Positions 52,556 to 64,000 of a stretch of 64,000 nt of DNA are shown in pieces. Under the pieces are notes generated by a model that made no database searches, had not been told where the DNA came from, and worked only from the letters and a program-made list of their open reading frames with translations. The stretch covers positions 6,937,178 to 7,001,177 of the forward strand of contig NC_083598.1 in NCBI RefSeq assembly GCF_020882245.1, read 5' to 3'. The position numbers and the translations under genes are program-made. Source of the DNA: Rhopalosiphum padi. Its lineage: Eukaryota > Arthropoda > Insecta > Hemiptera > Aphididae. Numbering within the stretch: the stretch's first letter is position 1; each line of letters starts with the position of its first letter.

Positions 52556-52582
52556 ACCTACATTATGATCAAATTTATGACA

Positions 52583-52604
52583 TCACACACACACACACAC
52601 ACAA
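52583..52604. repeat. (CA)n microsatellite
   Basis: An uninterrupted run of about ten CA units just right of the hAT MITE. Confidence 0.95.
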
Positions 52605-54280
52605 ACATGAATATTATTTTAACAGTCGGTATCTCAAAATGTATTTAAGTTTTTGAAAAACTGACTTAAAATCCCAACAGTTGTAATTTAAGTAAATGCA
52701 TTATTAAAGGAAAAAGGAGGTAATCATGTTTAGTGAATCACCTCATATAACATGTATACCTACTTAATGTAAAAAACGCCGCGTGTGCTAATATAATTAC
52801 ATTATATACACCGCGTTGCATTTACATATAAGTATGGAAATTTCAATTCCATAATACATAAAGTCGTCAACAAAATAATATATAATAGTATGATGCGGAT
52901 GCCTGGGTATATAATACTCTATAGCAAGTTTCACAAGTTATTTTGCACAGACCTTATAATATTCTCAATCTGGATACAGATTCATACCAAGATAAAAAAA
53001 ATAAGCTCTCGGTAGGTATCAATGATTTGGTTTCTGTTTATTAATAGTTAATATAAATATAAGTTTATATTAATATGTAAATATATCAGAGTGGGTATAT
53101 ATTATGTACATCATGCTCTCAAAACTATGATATTATTATATAATATACAAAATATAAAGTTTTACGATGAATACGATGGATCACTTGTCAATCGTCGTTA
53201 CGGTACCTACTATGATGCGTAGAGTGGACCAGTAGTTTCGTTTACATTGCATAGTCGTATTAATAACTAAAACGAGTTTTAGACGTGCAAATTCTGATTG
53301 TGTCGTCAAACCCGCGCCAGGCGAAAACCAAACATTAAGAATTTTATCTTAATCCGGAAACGAACGTTATATTCTTATTACGTCGTGTTTATATTTGGTA
53401 TAATATAAATTGAACGAGGATAGTGTTAATACATTAGACTACGTAAAATATCAAACACGGAATGCGCTGAATATTTTATTTGGATGTATAAAAATAAATG
53501 TAGATATAAATTATATGATTAAAAATTGTTCGATGTTGACTACTTTTTTTATTAAATAACACAATATGATCTTAAATGTACGAAAATTAAAGTACCCTAT
53601 GATAACCTAATTTTTTCGTTATAATACATGTTCTGCTATTTGAAAAATTATATTAATCAAAACATAAATTAAAAATATGGTTAAAAAAATATAAATATTA
53701 ATCTTTACTTTAGCTAATACCTATAATTTTATTTGAGCTTTAATTGAATATCACTGTATGAGATTTATAATTATATATTTAATAAGTAAAAAACCATGGT
53801 TGTTACGATGTAATAATTTCTGAAAAATAATTAAGTCTATGTGATTTTTTTATTAATGATATTATTTATAGTTTTATAACATAACTATAATTAAAATAAT
53901 CAAAATATTAAAAATAATATAAGATACCCACAACACATGTATAATATAATAATAAACGTTCATACTAATAATATAAGTAATAAAAAAAAAAATAATTGTT
54001 TTTAGCCATAATTTATAACAAATAATTGAACATGTGTCATGAGTGCATTTAATGTTAATAAAAATATTCAATTTTAGAAAATTACTTATACACATTTGAA
54101 AATAACGGAACCTACTTACGTTTTTAGGAAAATTACGTATTATTAACATAAAAAAAAGGGTGGGCAAGTGGGTATCGCTCTGCTGTACCAATAGTAGAGA
54201 TGAGAGATGGAGAGGAGTAGGTTACTTAATGGATGTGTTAAATTTGAATGCAATGACAGGTATCATTTTATACGAAATAC
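52605..54280. other. AT-rich intergenic DNA
   Basis: No gene supported. 53160-53420 has more CpG than average but no open exon with good splice sites that I could define. The 105-codon minus ORF at 53874-54191 is low-complexity and AT-driven. Confidence 0.45.
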
Positions 54281-54880
54281 GATTCTGAATGGAGATGATT
54301 TGTCAGTCTAGGATAATTAGTAGGATATTATTAAATTATAAGCTATATTTAAAATATTTAAATTGTAATATATCGTTATTTTACGCGATTTCGTAAAAAA
54401 ATTAAATTTCATACGCTCATACAATTTTTTCTATATTGACTAGAATTTTTTTTACAGTTATTTGAAGAAAAAGTTATGGAAAACCTTGTGTTGGGTTTTT
54501 TAACCTTAGGTATGAATCACAAAAATGTTATGAATTTTCAACTTCAAAATTCCTTGCAACTTTTCGAGATTTTGACATATTTCGTAAATATTTGAACTTT
54601 AAATGCTTATAAACAAAAATTGTGACTAACGAATTTTGATTTTTTTACTACGAAATGTACAACTTATAACACCCTTGTATTAAATTTTAAAGATTTTTTG
54701 GAAAGCCAATTTTTTTTATCGGTATTTTAAGAAAAAAAAAATTAGAAAAGCCGAAAATTTTAATTGTCTGCAAATAGCTTAAAAAAAGTCAAATTATTTT
54801 GAAAGTTTAATCGTAAAAATAGAGAACACGAATACAAATAACTGGTGAAAATTTCATGTATTTACAATGATGTTTTTTCT
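54281..54880 (+). repeat. Dispersed aphid-type repeat, copy B (3'-truncated)
   Basis: It starts with GATTCTGAATGGAGATGATTTG and then aligns with 1-540 in the same orientation, losing similarity near 54880. The terminal TCAGAATC found in copy A is missing, so this copy is truncated. Divergence from copy A is considerable, implying old insertions. Confidence 0.75.
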
Positions 54881-57677
54881 GAACTGGACCACATAATTAT
54901 TAAATAAATGTATAATATATATTATGATGCCATGATAGGTTTTGAGAAAGTATTTTTCGAGGTATTAACAATGCACACGAAGTGCCAATAATTGTAATTT
55001 AATTTATAAGATATACAAAGTGATTTAATTCTTTTAAAAACATTGGAAAATATATTAGTCAAAACAAGAAATTATTAGAAATTACGGGACAATCATTTTT
55101 ATTTTAAATTTTTGTCATGCTTATTAAATAACAGAAAATATGAAGACTAGTAAATTTATGTTACAATTTACCTAATAGTATAAATTCAGACTATTGTACA
55201 TTCTTTGAGATTTATTTAAACGCGAAATCGAAAAAATATGGTTCAACAAATAATTATATCAGGTATTTGTTTTTGAAATACCATAAAAATATATATAATC
55301 AAAATAATTTTTTTGTAAGCAAAACCTTCGTTAAAAAACCCAAAAGTATATTATATAGGTACATAATGTTATTCAGTTGACTATATAATATGGTAATATA
55401 ATAATATTTTATAAATCGAGCATGACGTTCATCTAAATCAATGCGATGCACCTATAAACATATATTTCTGGTTAATACTTTTCAATTAGGTACCATTTTA
55501 TCTCGCATTTTACGGTACTTAAAATTCATGTTTTCAATTGAATTGTGTTTGTATATTTTTGTTATTTTATAATTGAAATGATATATTATATATATTATAA
55601 TATGAAAACGATATAACAAACGACAAACTCGTGTTTATTGCTAAATATAAATATATTATTACTGATGACAGTGTAAGGGTTCCTATAACTTAAATTTTTG
55701 AGAACTTGAGAAACTTCTTTTTTATATTACTAGCTAACTAGTTGAATAACCCGGCTTCGCTCGTGTGTTAAATAATCGATTCGTATTTTATAATTTGTTT
55801 TTTTTTTATTATAGTTAAACTATTTAAAGACTAGCCATGTAATATATAATCATTTTTATAATTTAACTTATTTTAATTTATGATATTTATATCTGAAATG
55901 ACAAATAAAATAAAATTGGAAATAATAAGAGTGATTTACTAGTAGGAGTATTTGGAACAATTTTGTGACAAAAAAATAATTTAATTAATTAAATGACGCT
56001 AAAAATCTATCTTTAAATATACCTCCCCCTTCATCAGACAAAAAAAAAATGAAAAATCGGGCGACGTATTGACACTCAAAAGAGACAACAAATATTAATA
56101 ATATAACTTTGTACTATTATTTCTTATATTATTTTAAGTATATTCAATTGTTAAAGTAAATGAAGTCATCATTTCTCATAATTTAAAACTAAAAATAAAA
56201 ACACTGTAAAACTTTACGTTATAATTTTTAATCACAAAAATAATGATTACATTTTTACCAAAGAATCAATAAAACAAGTTTTTTTTATCAAGAGTATCAT
56301 AGTATTATAGTGTTTGAGAAGAATATAATATTATGTATACAATTTTCAAGCATTTCGCATTTGTATAATAATCTTATAATAAATTATTACAATATTATAA
56401 TACTATGTATATTTAAATGATAATAAATAATAAATATTTATGTATATTTCATTATTTACGTTCATTAAAATTTAGGTACAATGTACGTTATTATTCAAAG
56501 AATTCTATATGAATTGGCCCTTTAAAATAAATGATTCATTTTATATACGTTTAATGTAAATTCAATGTAGTTGATGTTCCATACATTTTATGTTTCGCTT
56601 TGAATGATCAAATTATACACACACCTAACGTTGGCAAATATTTCTACAGTTATTTAATCAGTGGATTTTATTGTTCATTCATAATAAGTATCCGTATGGA
56701 AAATAAAAATTATTTAAATAATACGTTTTTATAGTATTTATTTTTTAGACGCGATGAATAATAGAGTTTATTGACATATTGATTTAATATTGAATCTTGA
56801 AAATTCTGAAGGTTGTAAAAAAATATAGAGAGTATATTAGGCATTATGAGAATATAATTTATCATAATTTTATAGTTATAGAAGAAACAGCTGATATTTA
56901 ATAATTTTACGTTATCTCGGATACACATATTTTTCCGTAAATTATTGGTTATAACAAATTATATTATATGTATATTGTATATTAGACAGATTTAAACAAA
57001 TATTTAATAATAATTATCCTTAAACTTTATAATTAATAATAAAAATACGTATACACGTGGTATTTTAATGAATACATTTTGTTTGTTTACTTTTATCTTT
57101 TTCACATACCTACCCATTGATTAAGTTTATAGCAAACATTCAAGGAAAAATTAAATTAAAAGAGAACCTCCCTATACTTGAATTAAACCTTTGTTTTATG
57201 GTTTTTATCTTTAAGTGTCCACACATAATTCATTAATATTCATAACTGAATATTTCATGAAAACTGTAGTGATTGAGGTTCATTAAATTTTGTTTTTAAG
57301 CTAATAGTGACAAAAAGTACTTTTGAAAATTAATCCTTTTTTAAATCATCAAAAGTTTTGTGTTTTCTTATTTTAAATAAGTGAACAATTGAATAACTAT
57401 TTGTTTTTAAATGCTAGTATAATTCGTAAATGATTAAAAATTTTGGATTAAAATAAATCACCAAAGAGTATTAAAAATATACTAAACATTTTAATAAATA
57501 CGCCAGTATTAAAAAAAAAATAAACTTTTTTTATATGAAGATAAATTATATACTACACAAATATAATAACCCTGTGATTAATGTCCAATGTTAGTGAGAC
57601 ATGAATCTATAACTGAACTTTCTTTGAATACAAAAATGATACAAGCAATTCATATTAAGAATGATATTATTTTGTAG
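54881..57677. other. AT-rich intergenic DNA with a short repeat scrap
   Basis: Near 55740-55775 'gaataacccggcttcgctcgtgtg' stands out. The CCCGGCTTCGCTCG wording is common at the ends of interspersed insect repeats (from memory), so this is probably a transposon remnant. No gene seen. Confidence 0.4.
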
Positions 57678-57783
57678 CGAGTACCCGGTGGTCGCAGCGT
57701 TGGTGGACAAAGATTGTCGGCCAGAATATATATATATTGATTTATTAAGATTAATACAAATAAAACCTTTTCTTATAAGTTAA
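57678..57783 (+). CDS. Candidate terminal coding exon or isolated GC-rich coding remnant
   Basis: After a good acceptor (ttattttgtag) a 50-bp GC-rich stretch reads C|GAG TAC CCG and on as EYPVVAALVDKDCRPE, then continues AT-rich as YIYIDLLRLIQIKPFLIS to a TAA at 57781-57783. In the phase left open by the exon at 42291-42363 (phase 1), the same DNA would instead read STRWSQRWWTKIVGQN and stop earlier, so the two exons need not join. The product is unrecognised. The abrupt composition change at about 57727 might equally mark the edge of an inserted fragment. Confidence 0.25.
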
Positions 57784-60700
57784 TTTTCAATTAAAATCAA
57801 TTGTTTAATTTTAATATGATCATTCAATCTTTCGAGCTAGGTTATAGAACAATGAATACCATATCTACAACATAATGTTTGAATAATACTTGCGTATATC
57901 AATTAATATTGTTCGCAGCTGGATTCGATCTATGTATTCGTATCTATTACAAAGTTTTAAAAAAAATAAATGTTATCGGTTGTTATTCTGTTTTGAATTA
58001 TGTAATTATTGTTAACATCGGTGAAAATATAAAAAAAATACCATAAACAAAAAGTAATTTAAATTTGATTTTATATGTATGCATAATTATTTTCACGAAA
58101 TATATGTGTACAAAGAATAGTTATTGTGTATACATTTTTGAAATTTTTTGAACTTGAAATTAAATGTACAAAGTTTGATGTATGTGAAGATTATTAATTA
58201 ATATATAATATGTATTAATTAATGTTGTTCCGTCATTTTCAATACATCAGAAAGACGAAAAATATAAAATAGAATACCTATAGTGAACAATAGCAATTAA
58301 GTATATAACATATATTTAGTAGAATACTAAATATTAAATGTAATATTATATTTGAGATTTAAAGATTTTTAATTTTTATTGTAAATTATTCGAGGGAAAA
58401 TAATTAAAGAAAAATATTTTTCTATAACTTTGTCAATCAAAAAACTAAAAACTATTTTAAAAATAAAAATTAGATGATATATTTTTGTATATGAACCCGA
58501 ATTATGAATAAACAATATTTTAAGAGAAAAATTTGTTTCATCATACTTATATATTTCTCTTAAGATAAGTTGTACAGTTTTTATTACAGTAATAAAGTTA
58601 ATTTATATTTGTTTTCTGCGTATACGTATAAACATAAGAATATAATTTTAAAATAGAGATATCAAAGTGCTTTAACAAAAACAAGTATATTTTATTTGTC
58701 ATTTAGCAAGATTAAAGTTTTGCAAGCAACAATTTGTCATCAGCGTACACTAGGATTTTTTTGTTCTTAAAAAAGAACATTTCTAAGATTGAGTGAATTT
58801 AAAAACTTTAAGAGAGGTCGTTTAATGGCTAAACATTGTTATTTAAAAAAAAAAAAAAACATTCGTGTTCAAATAATTACATAAAATTAATGTTTATATA
58901 TAAATGTATGAAATTTGGTATAGTTATTTTGGTAAATAAAATATCCCCGAAATATTAAATTTGAACATTACAAAATTTAATTTTTGATTTATTAAATTGT
59001 AATTTTTAAATTTAAATTACGATATTACCACAGTAAAATTAATCAACTAATTTTATATTAAACGCCCTTCGTGAAAAAACAACATACTATTACTTTTTCA
59101 ATGATTCATTGAACTAATGATCAGCCGATAAAACCATGTAGTTTTTATTATTCGTCTAGTACCCAAGTAATGTGCATGTCTGATATGACAAAAGGGACTA
59201 CTGTTTATATTGAAACAAAATTACTATTCAAGCTTTTACCGAACATGCGGTTAATGAGTAATGACCAACATTGGCGACATTTTGTTCCACGAAAGATATG
59301 TAGGATTTTTTGTCTTGTGACCCATTATACAAGCTTCATTATAACTTTTAATTCAGCAAACGATGTCTAAATTTCCTACAGAAACCATTAAGAGACTAAT
59401 GGAATTCGCATATATATATACAGTATACATAAAAATACTAAATTTATATTTATAATGTTAATTATTATCGTTATAATATAAACATAGTTGTGTACTAATA
59501 ATTTATTTCTAAAAACAAACAAATACTATATTCAATAATACAGATTTTGAATCAATATTATATACACTGTAGATAGCTATTAAAACAATCACGTGAAATT
59601 CGATATAGGGTAATTACTATTTTTGTTAGCTCTATACATTATCGATCTATATAGCTTTAAAAAACGGGGCACTTTAAACGACTACAAAATATGTCAGTCA
59701 AGCAAATAAATGCAATTTTAAAATTGTGAAAACTTTCACGTCCTACGAACGAAGAAAGTTTTACGGGAAATGCCAAGAGCGTGTTACGTTCAGATAAGGT
59801 TTTATTTTTGTGTGATGGACGACTAGACCGAAGTTTAACTCTGTTGTTTTTCTCTCCTTTCAAAATCAGCCGTCCACCAATCAGAATGCTGTCCAACTCC
59901 AGCAACGCAGCAATGCGGTTATAATGGTAAACTGGTTTTGTTTTCGTGGACGAATGACAAATGTATTTCTACATTGCATGGTGTAAGTAGGTACCCCTTT
60001 ACAAAATGTCAACAATGTGACGAGAGTTTTAATACGGTATTATAACTTGGAAGTTAAATTAATTGATTTTTTGTTAAACAAGTCTAGGATCTGTGAATAA
60101 GGATATTAACTCGTAGAAGACCTTATAGGACATAGGTACTTATAAAACACAATATTGATGGTATCAATGCACCATACAGCAATTTAATGGTTTCAATAGT
60201 TCAATCAGTAGGTATAGGTATTTCCATTGATTATAAATACTATAGTATTTATATAGTATTACGATGACCGCAACTAGGTATATAAGACGTTGAAAAAAAA
60301 AACAACGATAAGGAAGGATTATGATTATTTTTAAACAATAGAAAGGCAGGGCTTGTACAATTGTTAATGGGCATCGTTTACCTGCAGCAATGCACAAGAA
60401 AATGTTTTTTATATAGGTAATAGATAGATACTTCAGCCCTTTTCATTGTTGTTTACAGTGGAATTTCGTTGTATCTTTTGTAGGGCAGAGTTCACGGGTA
60501 TAATAACACAACAGTCGTGTAAACATTGTACAAATTTGACGTGACAAATGATAAATTGAATGAAAAAAGTTCTCGTTCTATGATATTCATTTAACACGTT
60601 CCAAGTTTATATGGTGGAATAAAATTGTTAAATAAAATACAAGGTATTTATTATAATTATGAATAATAATATTCAATCTACCTTACGATAATTTTTTTAC

Positions 60701-62274
60701 TCTACACGCAGTAAAATGGCAAATTTCGATAACGCACATACCGTTATGCTAAAGTAGGTACTAGACATATATATATGTATTTGTTGATGTGTTCGGATGA
60801 TGAAAATTCACGAGTAATTACATACGTCCACATCGCTGCAAATACCAAGGTATTCGAACCATGTTTCCGGTTAATTGTTTGTCTGATGGCAATATTCAGC
60901 AATAAAAAAAAAATAATAATAATCACCGAGCTAGTTTTTACAAATCTCATATGTTCGAACGTTGTGGAAACGATCGGCTTAAAGCAAGTTTACTTCTTTA
61001 TTACTTATCCACTCAGTTCAAACTATTTGTTTCGTAATTTCAATGACAAATACTGTTGAAAAATAATTTAACAAATTAGATAATGTGTAATACAGAGATA
61101 TAATATGATTAATGATTAAGTTGGTAAATATAATTTATTACGCGTATATTGCTTATAATTTTGTTGTGGTACGCTACCACTACCGCTAATTAATAATAAT
61201 GTTAAAAAAAAATTCGTTAAAATCATCATAGCCAGTATTGTAAAATGTAGAGCTTTATATAGATAATTTCCAATTGTTTTTAATTAAAAAATATAATGGC
61301 TCTAGTTAAAAAGGAAAATTTTAAGTGAGACTTCAATAGTTTCTCTTCAATAGTATCAGTGTTTATAAAACCGTAATTTACTTATTTTTAAGCACAAGAC
61401 GTATATCATATGGTAGCGCTATATTTTTTTTAAAATGTAGAATGAGCATGCTTATATTTTAGTTCAAGATAATTTATAATTAGAAGTATTTGATTAGTTA
61501 AAAGGTGTAAATTAATGGTTGTAAAAAATAGAGTTCAAAGTAGCGAAATATGAGCTTTTTACTTTGTTTTCGTTCTTGAAAAACACTACTAAAACTAAGT
61601 GATACATTACTATTACACTGCTAAAAAAGTAGTGCTAGTGCACCACTTCCAACCACTGAATACACTCATTTATAATATAAAATACAAAATAATAATATTA
61701 TATAAACTGTTCTTTTCAAACGCTTCGTACCACGACCGGCTGTACTATACACTATAGTGTAAATCGTGTCCGAGAACACTTTCTACGAATACGTTTGTGC
61801 CGCAGTAACGGCCTAAAAAGTACAAATTATGTTCCTCGGCCGGTGGTGTAATGTGGTAGGTACATTACAAACGGTATGATGAAATCTCTAACATAATTGT
61901 AGGGTTGTTGATATAACATATAATTGTATCCGATAAGCAAATAGGACACGTGATGGTAATATCTCAACACATATACACACAAATACAATATTACGATAAA
62001 TAAACCAAATTTCACAAATCGGGAAATACCGTGGCGGCGCCGGAGACTTTGACGGGCTGGACCACTCCGTAACGGTAAATGGTGAATGAACCGTATGTTT
62101 GGTACCTACATTTTACCTACATTAGCTGTTGAATGAATTTGTACAGTCGCATAGACCACCGAGTTCCATTATTTGAGTGTAAAAGTACTCTTTCGACGGA
62201 TTACGTCTACGTTCTTAAACTTTAACTTATGATATTACGGTCATACCCAAATTTCTGCTGGAATGTTTACATAC
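57784..62274. other. AT-rich intergenic or intronic DNA
   Basis: No gene supported. 59640-59990 is less AT-rich and holds an 82-codon minus ORF (59657-59905) without recognisable features; 60775-61059 holds a 94-codon plus ORF, also unrecognised. Both lack promoter or splice support. Confidence 0.4.
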
Positions 62275-62917
62275 CTTCGAAACGGGATCTCGTCGGCCCC
62301 TTGTCGGCTTTCGCCAATTGTCCTCACTCTTCTATCAGCGAAACGGCGCGATTTACCGAATCCTGATGATCACGCGGCCCGAGAGACCGCGGTGGCGTGC
62401 CATAAAGGTACGGCGAGGATATTATAATTGTATAATATTTACTGTCGATCGAAACCGGCGCAGGATTGCGAACTGTGAAGTTAATAATAATCGATAAAAG
62501 CAATAATAATAATATTATTATTGTTTAGTTATAATCGGCGGGTGGGCGCGCGCGCGTAGCGAGCGAATACCTATTACCTACACACAACACACTAAACACT
62601 GTCACCAACTCGAACGGGCACGCAGATAAGCGAGAAAAAAAAAACAAATTTCCGCGTAAATAACAGTTACGTTTTTTTATGATAACAACTATAATATTAT
62701 AATATATTTTATTAACATAATATTATGAAGTATATCGTGTGTTTATTATTATTCGGAAACGGCGGCACCCGATAACACGAGAGAGCGTAGTAGACGCGTG
62801 ACGATACGCGCCACTAATATCAACGAACGGGAACGAACTGCCCGAGTGGCGGCTCCGGTGGCGGCCACGAATTACGATTTACGACACAAGACCACGCGCT
62901 CACGCACGCACACGCAC

Positions 62918-62944
62918 CTGTTGATCATCTTGAATCGGTTGCAT
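62918..62944 (-). CDS. Candidate 9-codon first coding exon on the minus strand
   Basis: The ATG at 62942-62944 opens MQPIQDDQQ, ending at CAG|GTGCGTG in phase 0, with a GC-rich leader of GCC repeats before it. Joined directly to the karst 5' exon at 32317 it would be out of frame and stop at the karst ATG, so it would be an upstream ORF there. As the first exon of a separate gene it lacks an identified second exon. Confidence 0.25.
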
Positions 62945-63156
62945 TCTTAACACTCCGCCGCCGTCGCCGCATTCCATTCGGTGGTAGCGGCAGCCGCGGC
63001 AATGGTGGTGGTCGTTATCAGTGTACGCCGCCGTGTCCCCACTCGCGACCAATGACGTAGAGTGCCGGGCCACGGAGTATACAAACGGTCACGACTTGGG
63101 TTTCTCGATCGCGCGGCGAAACACCAGCGCAACCGAAATGCTGTGTTCGTTAAGCA

Positions 63157-63186
63157 TATTATTATTATTATTATTATTATTATTTT
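63157..63186. repeat. (ATT)n microsatellite
   Basis: About nine uninterrupted ATT units at the right edge of the CpG-rich region. Confidence 0.95.
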
Positions 63187-63240
63187 GCGAACGGTATCTC
63201 TGAGGTCCGCGGTCGAGATCACGGACGTCCGACGAAGCCG

Positions 63241-64000
63241 GCACAGGATAATATGCGCGTCATGTTTAGGTATCTATTGATCGCATGGTTGATCATGCAT
63301 GGCTTAATGGTCATCTACAATACATCGTCAGTTCTTTGCGAATTGTGCGATGTCCGGTCGAATCGCCTGGAAAGGGGAGAACTTAAATGCTCGACGTTTT
63401 TTTTTCGTCATTTTTTATGTCATTGATCAGTAATCAATCATATTGTTGGAAAATTTAAACACACTTATGTAAATAACACAACTCTTATTACAAATTTGCA
63501 TTTTCGTATATTGCACGCAAAAATATAGTGTTGCTGAAAATAACTGTTATTGATGTTCCGGTACATTTGGCGTAAAATTGTTAGGTAAATATATTCTGTG
63601 ATTGGCATATAGTTAAATAGTAAACAAACCATCAATATACATAGATTTTCTTTATAATTCAAATTTGATACATTTCAATAAAGTCATTGTGAATTTATCA
63701 ATACTAAAAGTATAAACTATCCATATTAGGAATTAGGTTTTGGAGGATTTTCCTATTGATATCAAAATGTTGACATTTTGTTTAGCTTTATTTGTACCTA
63801 TATTATTCAATACTAGTGGATACAGTAAATATCAGTTTAGTTAACTGTTAATATTACTTATTTTCCTATTTTTACATGATACAACTTTTAATATTATATA
63901 AAACAATTAACTATACCATCCAATACCTATATACTTATGAGTTTGGTGTTATTACAGTTATTACTTTATTATGGTTATAAAATATGTATATTGTATAGTT
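63241..64000. other. AT-rich DNA to window end
   Basis: No supported gene. A short plus ORF starting at 63350 (MSGRIAWKGENLNARR) follows an initiator-like TCAGTT at 63328, which could be a rightward start from the CpG-rich region, but there is no donor or homology. Confidence 0.35.

Larger units (their letters stand above)
62275..63240 (-). promoter_or_regulatory. CpG-rich promoter-like region with minus-strand splice donors
   Basis: This is the most CpG-rich part of the window (for example 62820-62870 and 62945-63110). On the minus strand two good donors occur: CAG|GTGCGT (exon end 62918) and TCGAAG|GTATGT (exon end 62275). Both fit first exons of a leftward gene. karst, which needs an upstream 5' exon, is the only minus gene I can identify to the left, about 30 kb away; it could equally be another gene. 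Confidence 0.4.

Noticed and set aside
62947..63222. Minus-strand 91-codon ORF with poly-Ile
   Set aside because: The poly-Ile comes from the (ATT)n microsatellite and the rest from GC-rich leader sequence; no protein character.
1..64000. tRNA, rRNA, known microRNA or CRISPR-like structures
   Set aside because: I looked for TPsiC-loop strings, well-known insect microRNA seeds and regularly spaced repeats and found none; a covariance-model search would be needed to exclude tRNAs.

Overview
The window is nuclear DNA from an insect, most likely an aphid. It is very AT-rich. One animal gene is split by many short AT-rich introns, and the intergenic DNA carries miniature transposons plus a dispersed family whose ends (GATTCTGA...TCAGAATC) and frequent TACCTACC-type strings I associate with aphid genomes. 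The species cannot be named from the sequence alone.

The only gene I can reconstruct completely is on the minus strand at 9402-32279: a beta-heavy (beta-V) spectrin, orthologous to Drosophila karst. I traced 59 coding exons with compatible splice phases. They encode about 4080 residues: a tandem calponin-homology actin-binding domain, a long spectrin-repeat rod interrupted by an SH3 domain, a PH domain, and a proline/serine-rich tail ending in a basic stretch. The reading frame needs one correction, an extra A in an A7 run at 25844-25850. One intron is of the GC-AG type. An 11-codon upstream ORF overlaps the start codon. An intron carries a 1146-bp foldback transposon. A second intron holds a pair of inverted aphid-type repeat ends.

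Region by region: 1-9400 holds a dispersed repeat, a hAT-like miniature element, inverted repeat fragments, an AATAATGAATAAC minisatellite, a decayed Jockey-type LINE ORF1, a 165-bp tandem duplication, a 272-bp piggyBac-like MITE with TTAA target sites, and then the 3' flank of karst. 32318-64000 has no complete gene. It contains candidate first or last exons (42291-42363 plus; 57678-57783 plus; 62918-62944 minus), a TATA-box promoter followed by a long imperfect hairpin (48155-48702), a CpG-rich stretch at 48960-50330, a hAT MITE with a perfect 8-bp target duplication (52417-52555), a second copy of the dispersed repeat (54281-54880), and a CpG-rich promoter-like region (62275-63240).

I see no operons, CRISPR arrays, rRNA or tRNA genes. 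The spectrin links actin and the apical membrane cytoskeleton; nothing else here is demonstrably connected to it. The right half may contain distal promoters or untranslated first exons for karst, because its 5' untranslated exon at 32280-32317 begins at a splice acceptor and so needs an upstream exon.
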